Assembly: GCA_032622095.1 (NCBI GenBank)
Contig: CP136064.1
Coordinates: forward strand, 191,629,794 to 191,693,793
Direction of reading: 5' to 3'
Source of the DNA: Siphonodentalium dalli
Lineage: Eukaryota; Mollusca; Scaphopoda; Gadilida; Siphonodentaliidae
DNA length: 64,000 nt
Under the pieces are notes generated by a model. The model made no database searches. It was not told the origin of the DNA and worked only from the letters and a program-made list of their open reading frames with translations. A program made the translations under genes and the position numbers. This document shows positions 12,095 to 23,603 of the stretch, piece after piece. Numbering within the stretch: position 1 is the stretch's first letter; every line of letters starts with the position of its first letter.

Positions 12095-14284
12095 ATCTGT
12101 GCACGTGGTTCGGTTCGCTGACGTTTCGATTCGGGGTAAACGCCTGTGTGAATAAATCGAATTTGATGTTATTACTATGTGAATTACCATGCATTCTAAT
12201 AATTATGATGATCAGTATCGGTTGCTACAACAAATATCTTTATACTTATGTTTGAGTCCATTTGCCCATTTACGTTCATCAATTTTAAAGATTTAAATCT
12301 ATTTTATAGGATATATTCAATGTAGTATTAAGGACAACCCCAAACATTATAGAATTACATGGAAATCAAGCTGAGCCATACGCCTGCAGCATGATCCATC
12401 TACATGTCAAGGGAATTTTTTTTAAATACAGATAAAGTTGGCGATAAAATATTCGGTAAAACGGCTATCACCTATACTATGGCACTTAATGCATGTAATA
12501 TGCAGACATATATGCGGTTACTAAGTCCCAACTTACCTGGAAGGGACTGGTTTTCTTTTTGAAGTGAAGGTCGCTTTCCCCAAAGTAGGTTCTGTGAAGA
12601 GAAAACAAAACCTTAATAGAGATGGGGCTAGTCTCAAGAACGAATCATTTGTTTGTGTGTGGTTAGAAATGCACTGAGAAATGCCACAACAAAAGAGTGT
12701 CATTATTGGGTTATTTCTCATGTGTACAATGTTTGGCCAAATCCAAATATTCCATCATAAGTCGGTCGATTTTGATTACACTCGCAAGCTTGTGCGTCGA
12801 ATTATGTTACTAGTAATTTTGTATAACTGCAGTTATGCTACCCAGATATAAAACGTTATAGGAGTGATTGTCGGCGAGATAATTCAGTGGCTTACCTCCT
12901 ATTTTCTTTGAATCCCTTCGCAAACTGATTGTTATCAACCTTCAGCTTGGTTACCTGAAACAAATTCATACAATGCATTACAAAATATTATACATCGAGA
13001 GTATTATGTTCAGATATATAAAGTAACTATGATACATAAATTCGATTGGAAAGTTGAAGTTTAAAACATGCTAGAAGTTATGTCCCATTGAGAAGATGCT
13101 ATATAGTTAAACCGTCGATAGTTATTTCCATGCACTCAGTGATGTGTTTCATATTGTTAATTCGCATTTGTTCTCGGTGTTTGGATACTGAATTTGCACA
13201 GCTTAGCACTTGAGACATACTTCGGCTGAACTTCGTCGACGTGATATTATGAAAATCTAAGATCTCGGTGCAAAACTATTTGTAGTCGTGTTAAATTCTA
13301 TTTTATTATTTAAATAAAACTTACTTTCTCGCTTTGGTAGGCAGTGACTGCTATGAAGTCTGTTTCTTCAAAGTTAGACGTCTTGAACTTTCCCCAGTTG
13401 AGTGAATTTGTGTCGTTGGCTCTAACGATGTGGACGAGCAGCTGGTATTTCTGCATTGTGTTCAGGATTATCTAAACAAGAGAAAAATGATTATTAAGAT
13501 ACGTTATCTATAACAATTATTACAAGCGTATATTACCTGGAAATCTACTACCGCCATTAGATTGTGTACATGTATATTTCATTACAACGCGAACAGACTC
13601 ATTTCTGGAACAATATTGAAACTAAACCTAGTCGGGTGGGCGGTTAGTGGAAGTGTCTTTGAGAAACATCATTTTACGGAATAACTTTCGTGTCTATATA
13701 TAGACGGACAAGGCAAAGAGATATTGGAAATAAACCATTCTGGGAAACTTTAGAGTTATTATGAGCCGTATAGGGTCTGTCGTACGGCAATAGTTGATGC
13801 CTTTGTGATCGATACAATGCTGCCAGTTAGCCTAATAGAATAATAGATCTACCCTTTGTACCAATATGTATAGATTGTCTCTGATATATGTTATTATTTT
13901 GGATTACGTGTTGAAACAATTATGCATGGTCGTATTGTCTCACATATGCCATATCAATTTACAAGTATTACGCCCTTTTCATGATATCACGACAGGCAAT
14001 GTTCCGCGAAAACATACATGGCCGTTTCTGTCGTTTGGTTGTTGGTTATCTTCATCTTGTTGAAGGTGATCGGTTTCTTCATCCAGAATGACCCCGGAGC
14101 CGGGGAGTCCGGGTGAACGTACATTCTGGCTGATGTATGTGGCTCGCCCTTTCCCGTCACAGTCCAGCTGGTGTTCTGATATTTATATCTGCAATTGTCG
14201 GCTGGTATGACGTCAGCTAAGACGAAATATTTGGCGGTCGGCGATAGCTTTTGGCTTTTCACTTTCATAAATGGGAACATTCGT

Positions 14285-15264
14285 CTGAAATAATAAACAT
14301 AAAATGTCACAATACCATCTCATCAGCAATTATGTGGATAATCAGCAATGATAATTATCGGTAGAATACCATTTCCGACATCGAATTTAAAGCAATGTCT
14401 TCAATCTCAATTGTCAACGACTGTCAGTCGTCTCACTTGACCACAACATGCGTCAGCACTACAACCGCCCATATGCGAATATCCATATGGGTGATTCTTG
14501 CATGCACGTGAAACAGACGTTCATCGTATTGAAACAGATGAAGGAACAAGTATCTCATCATTATGCATCACTTCGCGATGATGGCAACAATTATTGCAAA
14601 TATTTTAAACAAGAGATTGCATCGGTGGTGTTGTCATTCCACCACTGTGGCAAATTCGAACGGACAAAGTATCGGTGAGATATCTTCTCGGCGGGAAAAG
14701 CACCCCAACATTTTAAAATAAACAAAGATAGATAACTGTACAATGGAAAACATGTACAAAACGATTGAACACTCAACTGATTGCCGTCCCTCTGGAATTG
14801 TGACACTATGTATATACAAATATAATTTATATCGATTGTGTTTATCTGGACCTATTGATATCAATTGAAGACCAATAACTATATTTAAACTTGATCCCAG
14901 GATGAACTGAATCAGTATTCTCCGTACACACACGAGAGAGGGGCTTCTGATTTAAACACCATTGGCCCCAATTAAGATCATAATTATCTTGAACAACGTT
15001 TTGATGATGACAACATGAGTAGAATAGAAACGGGGGGTAAAGCAGCACGCAGAGGAGCTTCTATAATCCCTATAACTTGTGATCCGATTCATTTATCTCC
15101 GATCATCTGTATCATAGTTTTTCTATATTTATAATAAACTATGATTAAATCATTTTATGCGATTACTCATTCTCATGGTATTTTTATTTTTAGATATTGC
15201 AAGGTTTCTGTATACGGAATCATGATAATCCATTGCCATGAACAGAATGTATACTACTATATAG
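14285..15264. other. Region upstream of pseudogene B: nothing recognised
   Basis: The T-box exon that should lie 0.4-1 kb upstream of the 14284 acceptor is absent. No other coding exon, repeat or RNA gene was recognised. Confidence 0.5.
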
Positions 15265-15422
15265 AGAGTAATCGGTTGATTGAACTGGTTACGTAAAATA
15301 ATTCATGAGAGGTAGGGACGTTGTACAAACACGAGAGCGCGAATGCGCTCGAGTGTTTTACAAAATAGTCCCTGCCTCGAATGAATTATTTTACGTAACC
15401 AGTTCAATCAACCGATTACTCT
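15265..15422. repeat. 158-bp near-perfect hairpin
   Basis: The left arm AGAGTAATCGGTTGATTGAA... is matched by the right arm ending ...CAATCAACCGATTACTCT. Complementarity continues inward over ACGTAAAATAATTCAT to a GC-rich centre (GAGAGCGCGAATGCGCTC). It lies about 480 bp beyond the 3' end of the Crypton gene. A relation to that element is possible but not shown. Confidence 0.85.
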
Positions 15423-15900
15423 GTTTATTACATTCCACTATAAACAGCAAATTAACCAGAAACCAGAATAATACCGCTATTATACTAATAACACATCAAT
15501 TTCGATAGCGCGTATGAATACAAGTTTAAATCGAGTGATTTATTGATTTTTTTTGTGTTGTGTTGCGAGGTCACGCGAGGTGAAGGATTTCGTGCACAAT
15601 TTGAATCGAGTGATTTCGGATGTTTTCTAGCTAGTAAACTGTTTTATAAGTAAATATTGCGAAAGTTACAGTCGTACAAATCTGGAGAAACTATTATCTG
15701 CGACGATTTACTATAACCGGGGCAGGTTGTACATAGAGAATAATGGTTATAACATGTTTTCTTCGTGGTTTATTTATGGATCGGTTCAAAATAATTAGAA
15801 ATTCTAAAGAGGAAATTCAGCACTGTTCTGTTCAAATCATGTTAATATTGGAAAAATGGAACTGTCCAATATTGTGGATCTGACACTGGATGTTAGTTAT

Positions 15901-17730
15901 TCATTGTTCATTCCCACTCAGGCTGAACTCATCATCTGATGAATCTATTAAAGGTAAGATTCTTCTTCTTTTTATAGTAGGAATACTATTAACTTCTGAT
16001 TGTGAAGATGCATTTGAATCATTTCCATGGTAAAAGTTGAAGGTGCAGCTTGTGATGTGAGTTGTTCCAGTGAAAACGGCTTCCATTTTATTCTTGGATT
16101 TGGCTACATTAGTTGTGCTCGTTGAGGCTGTTTGTTGACTTGGCATAACATTAACAGTCGGTTGACTCGGCATAAGAGTCGGTTGACTCAGAATAACAGT
16201 CGGTTGACTCGGCATAAGAGTCGGTTGACTCAGAATAACAGTCGGTTGACACGGAATAACACTTAGTTGGTTGTCAACATAACTGCTACTCGCTGGAAGT
16301 TGCGGAACACATCGTGCAGAATTTGGAACAACCGTGTTCCCTGTGGGAGCTCTTTTCATTAAAGAACCAGATATCACTTTCTGCTGTTGATCATTAAGCC
16401 GGCTGTAATTATTCGCACTACCCACATTTTTATGTCCGCTAATCTGTATCGTACAATTCGCTGGAAGTCCCATGTCATTGCATTTTTGCATTAAATGCTT
16501 TCGGACGCTGTGATTGGTGAGCCGTCTCGAACTGTCGATTTGATTGCAGTTTAGCCTCATTTTTTTCACTAAACCATAGATATGGTTGACACCCATCGGA
16601 CAATTCTTGAACCACAGAGCGTTCGGTTCCCCATCCCGAAGGTGGTTGATTCCCAAGAAAAATGGGGCGTCATTGTGATTCATTGTGTATGGGCGACGTT
16701 GCTTATATATCTTATAGGCTGCAACTGGACATTGAGATGCATCATCGTGATTGTTCCATGCACGTGGTTTAAACTTTCTGACATTAGTGGGATCAGCGCC
16801 TGTTCTTGTTTTTGTTTGTCTCTCTTTTTTGTGTTCCAGGTACTCATCTCCATCTTCGTCTCTGCTCAGAATAATATCACCCCATTTAAGCAACCACTGC
16901 TCCTTTCCGCCTCTCATTCCCAAAACCAGAGAAAATGTTAAATGTAAAAAATTAATAATTTGTCGCCCATTCTCGGTGCCAAGTTGACCACAATCAAATA
17001 GTTTCTGAATATCATCATCTGTCATCTCGTCGCTTTCCTGTGGCTTGTTACCATGTCCCAGTGACTTTAGTTGCTTCATTTTTGCTGAAACAGCTTTATT
17101 TGAATGTCCAAAGAGAGGATTTCTGTTCACACTGTGTTGGTATCCTTTGGATCTCAAATACCTTTCAAGGCTAGATAAAAATCCCCTAATGGTACCTGGC
17201 TCATAATCTTCCCCATTTGCTTTCTTAACAACAGCCAAAAAATTTCCAAACAGAAGATTCAGCTGGCCTGGTTCCATCTTTTCAGGGACATCAGTCACCC
17301 CCTGTTCTGAGCAGAATATCAGGAACAATCTCATGTCACTTTCTGTTTTTTTTCTTGTATTTGCATTTTCCTGATCATTAATAAAAGTGTCCACATAATT
17401 CTGGGAAATGTGTCCAAATCTACTGCCAGCTGCAGTCGCAGGTAATGGTATTGTGTCATTGTAATCAGTACTTTCAACTTGTGTTGGCTCTGACGGTAGG
17501 CTAGTAGACGTAGTATTCGTTGTAGAATTTGACGGCAGCGCTTGGATGTTTTCGAAACCCGATGCGTCCGTAAATATCAAATTCTGCATGATCTGGTCGC
17601 TCCGTGAAGAACTGCTTGATGCGATAGGTGAATCGGGTGGAGGTAGGTCGTCAAACTCCGATAAGATCATATATCTCGCTAATTCATCGCTGTCAGACAT
17701 TTTGTTTTGTTTATGAAACGCAGATGACAT
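15901..17730 (-). CDS. Crypton-type tyrosine recombinase (uninterrupted ORF)
   Basis: This intronless protein of up to 609 residues would cut and rejoin DNA to mobilise a Crypton element. The N-terminal 110 residues are low-complexity and acidic/Ser-rich. A SAM-like N-terminal DNA-binding region follows (about 112-230; FINDQENANTRKKT...). The catalytic domain (about 240-455) shows Arg273 in LGMRGG, candidate Lys301/302, His407-x2-Arg410 (NHSVRKH), His433 (SGHKN) and nucleophile candidate Tyr442 (NNYSRL), so the full tyrosine-recombinase set is present. The family resembles DUF3504/KIAA1958- and ZMYM-like proteins, which derive from Cryptons. The C-terminus has SQPT repeats. The start may be Met1 (17730) or Met11 (17700, MSDSDEL); the latter fits a typical acidic start better. 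No stop or frameshift interrupts it. It could be an active element or a domesticated gene. Confidence 0.85.
   Translation of the reverse strand: MSSAFHKQNKMSDSDELARYMILSEFDDLPPPDSPIASSSSSRSDQIMQNLIFTDASGFENIQALPSNSTTNTTSTSLPSEPTQVESTDYNDTIPLPATAAGSRFGHISQNYVDTFINDQENANTRKKTESDMRLFLIFCSEQGVTDVPEKMEPGQLNLLFGNFLAVVKKANGEDYEPGTIRGFLSSLERYLRSKGYQHSVNRNPLFGHSNKAVSAKMKQLKSLGHGNKPQESDEMTDDDIQKLFDCGQLGTENGRQIINFLHLTFSLVLGMRGGKEQWLLKWGDIILSRDEDGDEYLEHKKERQTKTRTGADPTNVRKFKPRAWNNHDDASQCPVAAYKIYKQRRPYTMNHNDAPFFLGINHLRDGEPNALWFKNCPMGVNHIYGLVKKMRLNCNQIDSSRRLTNHSVRKHLMQKCNDMGLPANCTIQISGHKNVGSANNYSRLNDQQQKVISGSLMKRAPTGNTVVPNSARCVPQLPASSSYVDNQLSVIPCQPTVILSQPTLMPSQPTVILSQPTLMPSQPTVNVMPSQQTASTSTTNVAKSKNKMEAVFTGTTHITSCTFNFYHGNDSNASSQSEVNSIPTIKRRRILPLIDSSDDEFSLSGNEQ
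16155..16250 (-). repeat. Minisatellite in the recombinase C-terminus
   Basis: Tandem units of CGGTTGACTC(A/G)G(A/C)ATAA(C/G)AGT encode alternating LMPSQPT/ILSQPT repeats, in frame and outside the catalytic domain. Confidence 0.8.
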
Positions 17731-18960
17731 TTCAAAACACGAGCGCGATCTAAAAATAGATGTAAATAGTTCCGGACAGGGCGGCGCTTATAGACCTGTC
17801 AGTCATCTGCACGCGCTAGTTAAAGTGACATAACTCACTAGTGAATTATCGTTTATAATTCATCGATAAATTAAGGTAAATCACAATTAGGAATGTAATA
17901 AAACGAAATTAATATTAACAGAAAATTAACCAGTATGATGAAATTCGAATAAATGTACGTTAATGCAAAGTAGCATTGATAATTTTAATCACAATGCATA
18001 TAAACCTATTTTAGGGAAATTAGGACATTAAATTCTTCTACACTAGAATTAACACAAAGTTGTCCTACTATATTTGTATGGACATAATTGTTAGATATGT
18101 TGAAGTTTATTTTAATTATAATCAGAATATCTCGACAGATATGGAAAAAGAGGTGGTCAGAAAAAGCGCATCAGCTCTGCGGTGCCGCGGAGTGATGCCT
18201 TGGCCCGCTCTACAGTGCATTTGTCTCGTGTGGAGCGGGGTGTGCTCCGCCAAGGCGCCTGGTGATGTGGTATGGCAGGGATGGTGGGAATGAGGGCGTT
18301 ACCACAGTGGTTGATAGTCGTGGGTAGATTGGAGCTGCATGCATTTTTTGGATTTCCAAGTAATGTGTGCAGCTGTAGTTTTCTCGCGGCTGCCTGCTGC
18401 TGTGGGTAAATATATTGCAACGCACGCGTGTAATCTGTAAATTATATGTACATATGTTAATTAATGTTGTCTAAATGTCATTAATTGATTTAATAGACAA
18501 TAAACTTGATTGATTGACCACATCAATGTTACCCAAAGAAGGCCCTGGATGACAGTCATTTGGCGAGACACGTCGAGTACCGTAATCGCCCATCCATGAT
18601 TATACAAACAATAATAGATGACAATGACTCTTATCAACAACACTCGCGGATGACAGAGTGATTATACGCGCACCAACAATACCACTGGGTATAGGAACTG
18701 TTCCACAAAACATGACAGACCACCCCTAAAAGTGATAACTTAATTTTGAAAAATATCTTTCAGAAACAAGGCCATTGACACTTGTCCAAACACAGATCAC
18801 CCAGATAAACCACCAACACGCGATTGAAAATGACAACTTTTCCAATCCAGCGATCGTTATCCAGAAGGCGGTTATCAATTCGTTACAAATAGCAATAGGA
18901 TCGGATGAATAAAATGGCAGATACAAAAACTTATATAGGTTGAAAGCATCCCTACAAATA
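17731..18960. other. Flank of the Crypton gene: nothing recognised
   Basis: AT-rich sequence with one GC-rich patch at 18160-18290 (GCCGCGGAGTGATGCC...CTCCGCCAAGGC). No gene was recognised. Cryptons usually lack inverted repeats, so the element's 5' boundary cannot be seen here. Confidence 0.4.
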
Positions 18961-18964
18961 TTAA

Positions 18965-19912
18965 GGGCCAGACGCACGTTTTGTCAAAATATCCTTGTAT
19001 TTCAAAATGGATTTTCTCAAATCTATTGGAAATATCTTTGTGGAATTTGGTACAAGCGATTATTGTGACACAGTATTTAAGAACCATCGACCAATTGGAT
19101 ATTATAACCTCATTTACTTCACTTTGATGTCTTGAAAAATATCTGAAATTTCAGTTTTCAGGTACCAAGAACTTCTGTAAAATATATTTTTTCAAAACTG
19201 CAGTTCATATATCCGTGATATCATATCTCAAGCCCATGAGAGGAGACTTAATCGTTCTTTATTTGTGAAATTTAATGATTATTTCATTAAGAAAGCAACT
19301 ACCCATAATTAAATTTCAATATTTGACGATTTTCATGCCATTCCTGTTGATAAATGAACAATTGGGCTGAGTTGAGTTGTGGGTCATGGTTCATAACCAA
19401 GTTAAAGCGTATCACCATATATCTCACAACTGTGGCCTAATTCCTGTGGATTGCTCCCTACTTGAGTGGACCACACTGCATATCAAATTTGTTTGTTTTC
19501 ATTGGACTGGATTATTTGTGACTGCTTTATTCTTCATTATAATATATGGGGATATGATGCTATATTATGCAATTAAAAATCTAATTCAACATTAGGATAC
19601 AAATGAAGCCTCCTCTCCTAGAGCAAAGACGATAAGCCATTTGGTTATTGGAGTTTTATGTGAAATTATTGATTATCCTAGCAGTTCTTGGTACCGAAAG
19701 GAGACGAAAAATAAAATGAAATTTTCAACCTCTCAAATGTATTAAAATCCATTGTTTTTGTGGTCTCGTAATAATTGTTCAGATTTTACATACAGTGAAG
19801 ATGAAGATATGTGAAATTAAAGATTTTTTGCCAGAAAGATCCAGATAGAAATTCTTTGTTGAAAATCTCTTGCCATTTTTTGGCTGGATTTGTGCAAAAC
19901 GTGCGCCCCCCT
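18965..19912. mobile_element. 948-bp TTAA-flanked non-autonomous transposon
   Basis: TTAA at 18961-18964 and 19913-19916 brackets ends that are imperfect inverted repeats: GGGCCAGACGCACGTTTTG on the left, and the reverse complement of the right end AGGGGGGCGCACGTTTTG. No transposase was seen. TTAA duplications are typical of piggyBac and Kolobok. A diverged relative lies at about 33275-34045 in the opposite orientation. Confidence 0.7.
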
Positions 19913-20369
19913 TTAATTGGCAGAGAGAGGACACAACACGCGTGGTTCTAAATGTTGCTGCCACTTCACCAACCGCCATTTCCAGACGCTAGTTTGTATG
20001 GAAACTTTGAATCATATGAAATAGATATAATGGAGATGACAAGTCGCATTTTTTGGAGACAAACCATTGCTCCCCACAGCATTAAGATTATACACCGCCA
20101 TGGAGATGAATATATACTTTGCTATAAATCGTGGACTCCCCCCCCCCCCCGCTTCCTCGCCACATTATAGGAATCGAACATCACCACCAGCGTCCGTGTC
20201 ATGAGAAGAATCCATCAGTTTGGTGTTAACGGGAGTCCAAAAAAAATATTTCTACAAGAACAAATCTGCATTTTGGGTCATGAAGCCAAACGTTATGAAT
20301 TCGACTATTTCTATCGATTTGTGCCCCCCCCCCCTACATTTTTTCTATCCCAGACTCCTGACAGTCTAA

Positions 20370-20600
20370 AACGGATGGACCTTCTGAACTGAATATTTAT
20401 ACATATGGGTAATTTGATGCGTGATCTTATTAGATGGGTCCCGTTTACATCAAATGTCTTAAAGAGGCGCTAATAATGAATTAAATAAAATAATTATATA
20501 CCCAAAATGGATGCAATCTGGTCGGTGAAAATTGAAACACGTGGATAAATTGACTCGCATGTTATAATGCGACAGATTACTTTTACTTTAAACATATTTT
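20370..20600 (-). repeat. Dispersed repeat, left member of an inverted pair bracketing the LINE
   Basis: The reverse complement contains CCGACCAGATTGCA(T/A)C, ...GGGTATATAATTA, and TTTAAGACATTTGATGTAAAC. These match 24790-25010 read on the plus strand. The flanking stretch 19920-20370 holds poly(C) runs at about 20140 and 20325 and nothing else recognised. Confidence 0.7.
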
Positions 20601-20838
20601 AATGTATTTAGAAAAAATATACATAGGGATCAGGGCACAAGTTACAAAACTTACAAACCTGCCCCTCTCCTAATACAATCATGGAACATACACAAAAATA
20701 CATAGCAGATATAGCAAACTGTTTATAAAGAAGAGTGCAGTGTGTGTGTGCTGTGGATGCCGGGATTCCATCTGTATTCCAATCTCGGTTATGAAGAAAA
20801 CGCTAGAACTCAGTGAGTTGAAAGATGAATAGCGAAAT

Positions 20839-22935
20839 TTACCATACATGGGTTTGTTCAAAACGCTCTGTTTTAGCTATAAAAGATTGAGTAATGCGGA
20901 AAAGAGTAGTGTTCTTTTGATTTGATATACCTTTTACCCCACATAAGAAATGATTTGCTTCTAATGATTGAAAGCCATTAATACATAAATTTCGGTAAAA
21001 GTAAATTCTCTGATCTACAAATAAAGGGCAAACATGAAAATAGTGATTGGCGTCTTCAATGTCTAAGTTACAGGGGCATATAGGCGAATCTGATATGTGA
21101 TTAACAAACATATCCGAACGGAGATCACTACACTGATTCCGAATTTTACAGTGTATTGTATTAATTTTCCTTTTTCCTGTATAAAAATAAGAGGGTGGTT
21201 TTATTATTGGGTCTATAATCCCTAAATTGGCTTTGAAATCGGAAATGGAGGTTGCATTGATTACATACACAGGTAATTTGTTCCATTCCAGAACAACAGA
21301 TGGGAGAAATGACTGTTTAAAATGCTCAGTATTAGTGAAATAGGAATAAAATTTATTTGGAAATCTAAGATTATAATCCGATCGTTCTCTGGAGCGTGCC
21401 GGTAGGAGATATGTCAGATACAAAGGGGCGTCTTCGTTGATAATTCTGTAAATTGCTTGCAAATGGCGATGTTGCCTACGCCTGTGTAGTGTCCGCCAAC
21501 CTACCTCAAGCCATAACTTGTTAAGTGATACTGAACGATTTAGGCCGGTTACGATTCTAGCGGCGTCTTTATGTATTCGGTCGAGTTTTTCCAGTAAGTA
21601 ATCGGGTGCTGAATCCCATACGACGTCAGCATAATCCAAAATAGGAAGGATATACGCATTGTAAAATATTTCGAGTGTCTTTCTATCGAGATCGTTTTTT
21701 AATTTCCTCAATTGTGATAGTCTAGAAGCAGCTTTGTTTGCTGTGTATTCTATTTGTTTGTTCCATTTTAAATTTGATTGAAATTCAAAGCCAAGGTGCT
21801 TATGCGATTCGTTAAATGAAATAGTTTCGTCCTGGAATAATAAATCTGGGGAATTATCTTGAGGCACGAATGAGAAGGATATTGCCTTGGTTTTCTTGGG
21901 ATTGAACGAAACTAACCAGTTGTCTGCCCATAGACTGACCCTTTTGAGGTCCTCGTTTAGTTCCGATTGTAGGATGTTAAGATTGAAGTGAGAAGCTGTG
22001 AGACATGTGCCATCAGCATACATTCTAAAAGTTGATGTGAGGTTATCTGGTATGTCATTAAGGTATATTAAAAATAGGAAAGGCCCAAGGATCTATCCAA
22101 GAGGCCCAAGGATCTATCCTTGGGGAACACCCGCTGTGATGGTTTCAAAATCAGAATAAGTGTTATTGATTCGGACCCTTTGCTTCCTGTTAGTGAGATA
22201 GTCCTCCAGCCATTTAGAAAGCGACCCTGTTATCCCATACGCGTTAGTTTTGGCAATCAACCCTCTGTGCCAGAATCTCTAAAAGGCTTTAGAGATATCA
22301 CAAAATACTGAACAAGTGTATAAGCCTTTGTCGAGTGTCTGACACAGCTGGTGATAAAGATCAATCAATTGGAATGTAGTGCTGCGTTTCGGAACGAAAC
22401 CCGACTCATTTTCAAATAGGAGTTTATTCTCATCAAAGGACGAGATTCTCTTTAGAACCAACTTTTCAAGAATTTTACCCAGGCATGGTCGAAGGGAAAT
22501 TGGTCGGTAATTAGCGCTATCTGCGGAATCTCCATTTTTAAAGATAGGAATCACATTGGCTTTCTTCCACTGTGATGGGAACTTTCCCGTTTGTAGAGAT
22601 TTTTTAAAAATTAAGAAAAGAGGGTGGGCGTTAGCCGTGCCGTGGAGCATTTTTTGACTAACTCCGTCATAGCCATAGGCTTTGTTGGTTTTAAGTGATC
22701 TGATCGCAGATATGACATGGACTGAAAATTTAAGTTCTGATAATTCTTTATTGCATCGTGAACTGAAATCAGGTAGTTTGTGATCTTTCTGGTCAATCGT
22801 GGAATTTGAGAGGATTTTTTTATTCAGGCACTCGGCTTTTCCCAAATCGTTTGAGACAAAAAGTACATCATTGACTTTAATATCTCCATCCGTAGAATAA
22901 ATAGGTGGTATTGTTGTTATCTTCTTTTTGTTCAA
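20839..22935 (-). pseudogene. Reverse transcriptase ORF, catalytically dead
   Basis: This is the RT domain of the LINE. Recognisable blocks in order are KANVIPIFKNGDS, NYRPISLRPCLGKILEKL, GFVPKRST, SVFCDISKAF, GVPQG, ILGP, FLIYLNDIP and MYADGT. The catalytic YADD is YADG, and the Asp expected after CDISKAF is replaced by a TAG stop (about 22280). A second lesion at about 22085-22115 is a ~21-bp tandem duplication of the QG-ILGPL region that creates two TAG stops. Downstream, a C-terminal C-x-C...H...C segment (SPICPCNLDIEDANHYFHVC) is present. It ends at 20839. Confidence 0.88.
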
Positions 22936-22992
22936 AAGAAAGTTTATGAGATGCCAGAATTCACAGGGCGAAGAACTGTCATTTACCTATGA

Positions 22993-23603
22993 AATCCTAT
23001 TAGGGCCACTTGCTAATGGCGCTTTCGGCGCGCGCCGAAACATACCCTATAATGGCGCACTTTTTGTCGCTTCCGGCGCGCGCCATTAGGTAGTGGATCC
23101 AATAGTATGCCTAATGGCGCTTTCGGCGCGGGCCGAAAGCGACAAAAAGTGCGCCATTAGTAACGCGCCGACAGAGACAAAAAGTGCGCCGTTACGGCGC
23201 ACTTTGTCGCTTTCGGCGCGCGCCGAAACATACCCTATAATGGCGCACTTTTCGTCGCGCGCCATTAGGGAGTGGACCCAATAGTATGCCTAATGGCGCG
23301 GGCCGAAAGCGACAAAAAGTGCGCCATTAGTAACGCGCCGAAATATGCGCCGTTACGGCTCACTATATATTTGTCGCTTTCGGCGCACTTTGTCGCTTTC
23401 GGCGCGCGCGCGACAAAATGTGCGATATTGGCGCATGTTTCGGCGCGCCGAAACATGCGACAAAATGTGCGCCGAAAGCGACAAATATATAGTGAGCCGT
23501 AACGGCGCATATTTTGTCGCTTTCGGCGCGTTACTAATGGCGCACTTTTTGTCGCTTTCGGCGCGCGCCGAAAGCGCCATTAGGAAGTGGCCCTAATAGG
23601 ATT
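22993..23603. mobile_element. 611-bp GC-rich palindromic insertion inside the LINE
   Basis: The ends AATCCTATTAGGGCCACTT and AAGTGGCCCTAATAGGATT are inverted. The whole element is built from shuffled, inverted copies of short modules: CTTTCGGCGCG, GCGCGCCGAAA, GGCGCACTTTTTGTCGC, CATTAGG(T/G)AGTGGA. It is far more GC-rich than its surroundings and open in several frames on both strands, which reflects the repeats rather than coding. No target duplication could be resolved. Confidence 0.8.

Larger units (their letters stand above)
7457..14284 (-). pseudogene. T-box pseudogene B (Tbx6/16-like), multiply disrupted
   Basis: This is a third copy of the T-box gene, on the minus strand, very close in sequence to gene A. 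Exon relics are 14284-14018, 13471-13325, 12954-12896, 12591-12537, and a last exon starting at about 12118 and ending at 7457 that is split by a transposon. The N-terminal T-box exon (LWDRF...) was not found upstream. Lesions are: a 1-bp deletion after the NN of the KMKITNN motif (exon 267 bp instead of 268); a second 1-bp deletion in the 12591-12537 exon (55 instead of 56 bp); a ~91-bp insertion at 12004-12094; the 3,618-bp element at 8229-11846; and an in-frame TAG replacing GAG of gene A at about 7788. Conserved residues are also changed: Arg to Leu before VHIVR, and NPFAKGF to NQFAKGF. Confidence 0.93.

Noticed and set aside
7457-14284. T-box copy B as a functional gene
   Set aside because: Frameshifts, a stop, a transposon insertion and a missing T-box exon make function very unlikely.
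16582-16987. Plus-strand open frames of 119 and 78 codons
   Set aside because: They lie antisense to the Crypton recombinase and show no recognisable protein.
18160-18290. GC-rich patch considered as a tRNA or tRNA-derived SINE
   Set aside because: No cloverleaf, A/B box pair or tail could be fitted.
23093-23596. Several overlapping open frames rich in MAHFLSLSARA-like repeats
   Set aside because: They arise from the GC-rich palindromic repeat on both strands and have no domain or splice support.
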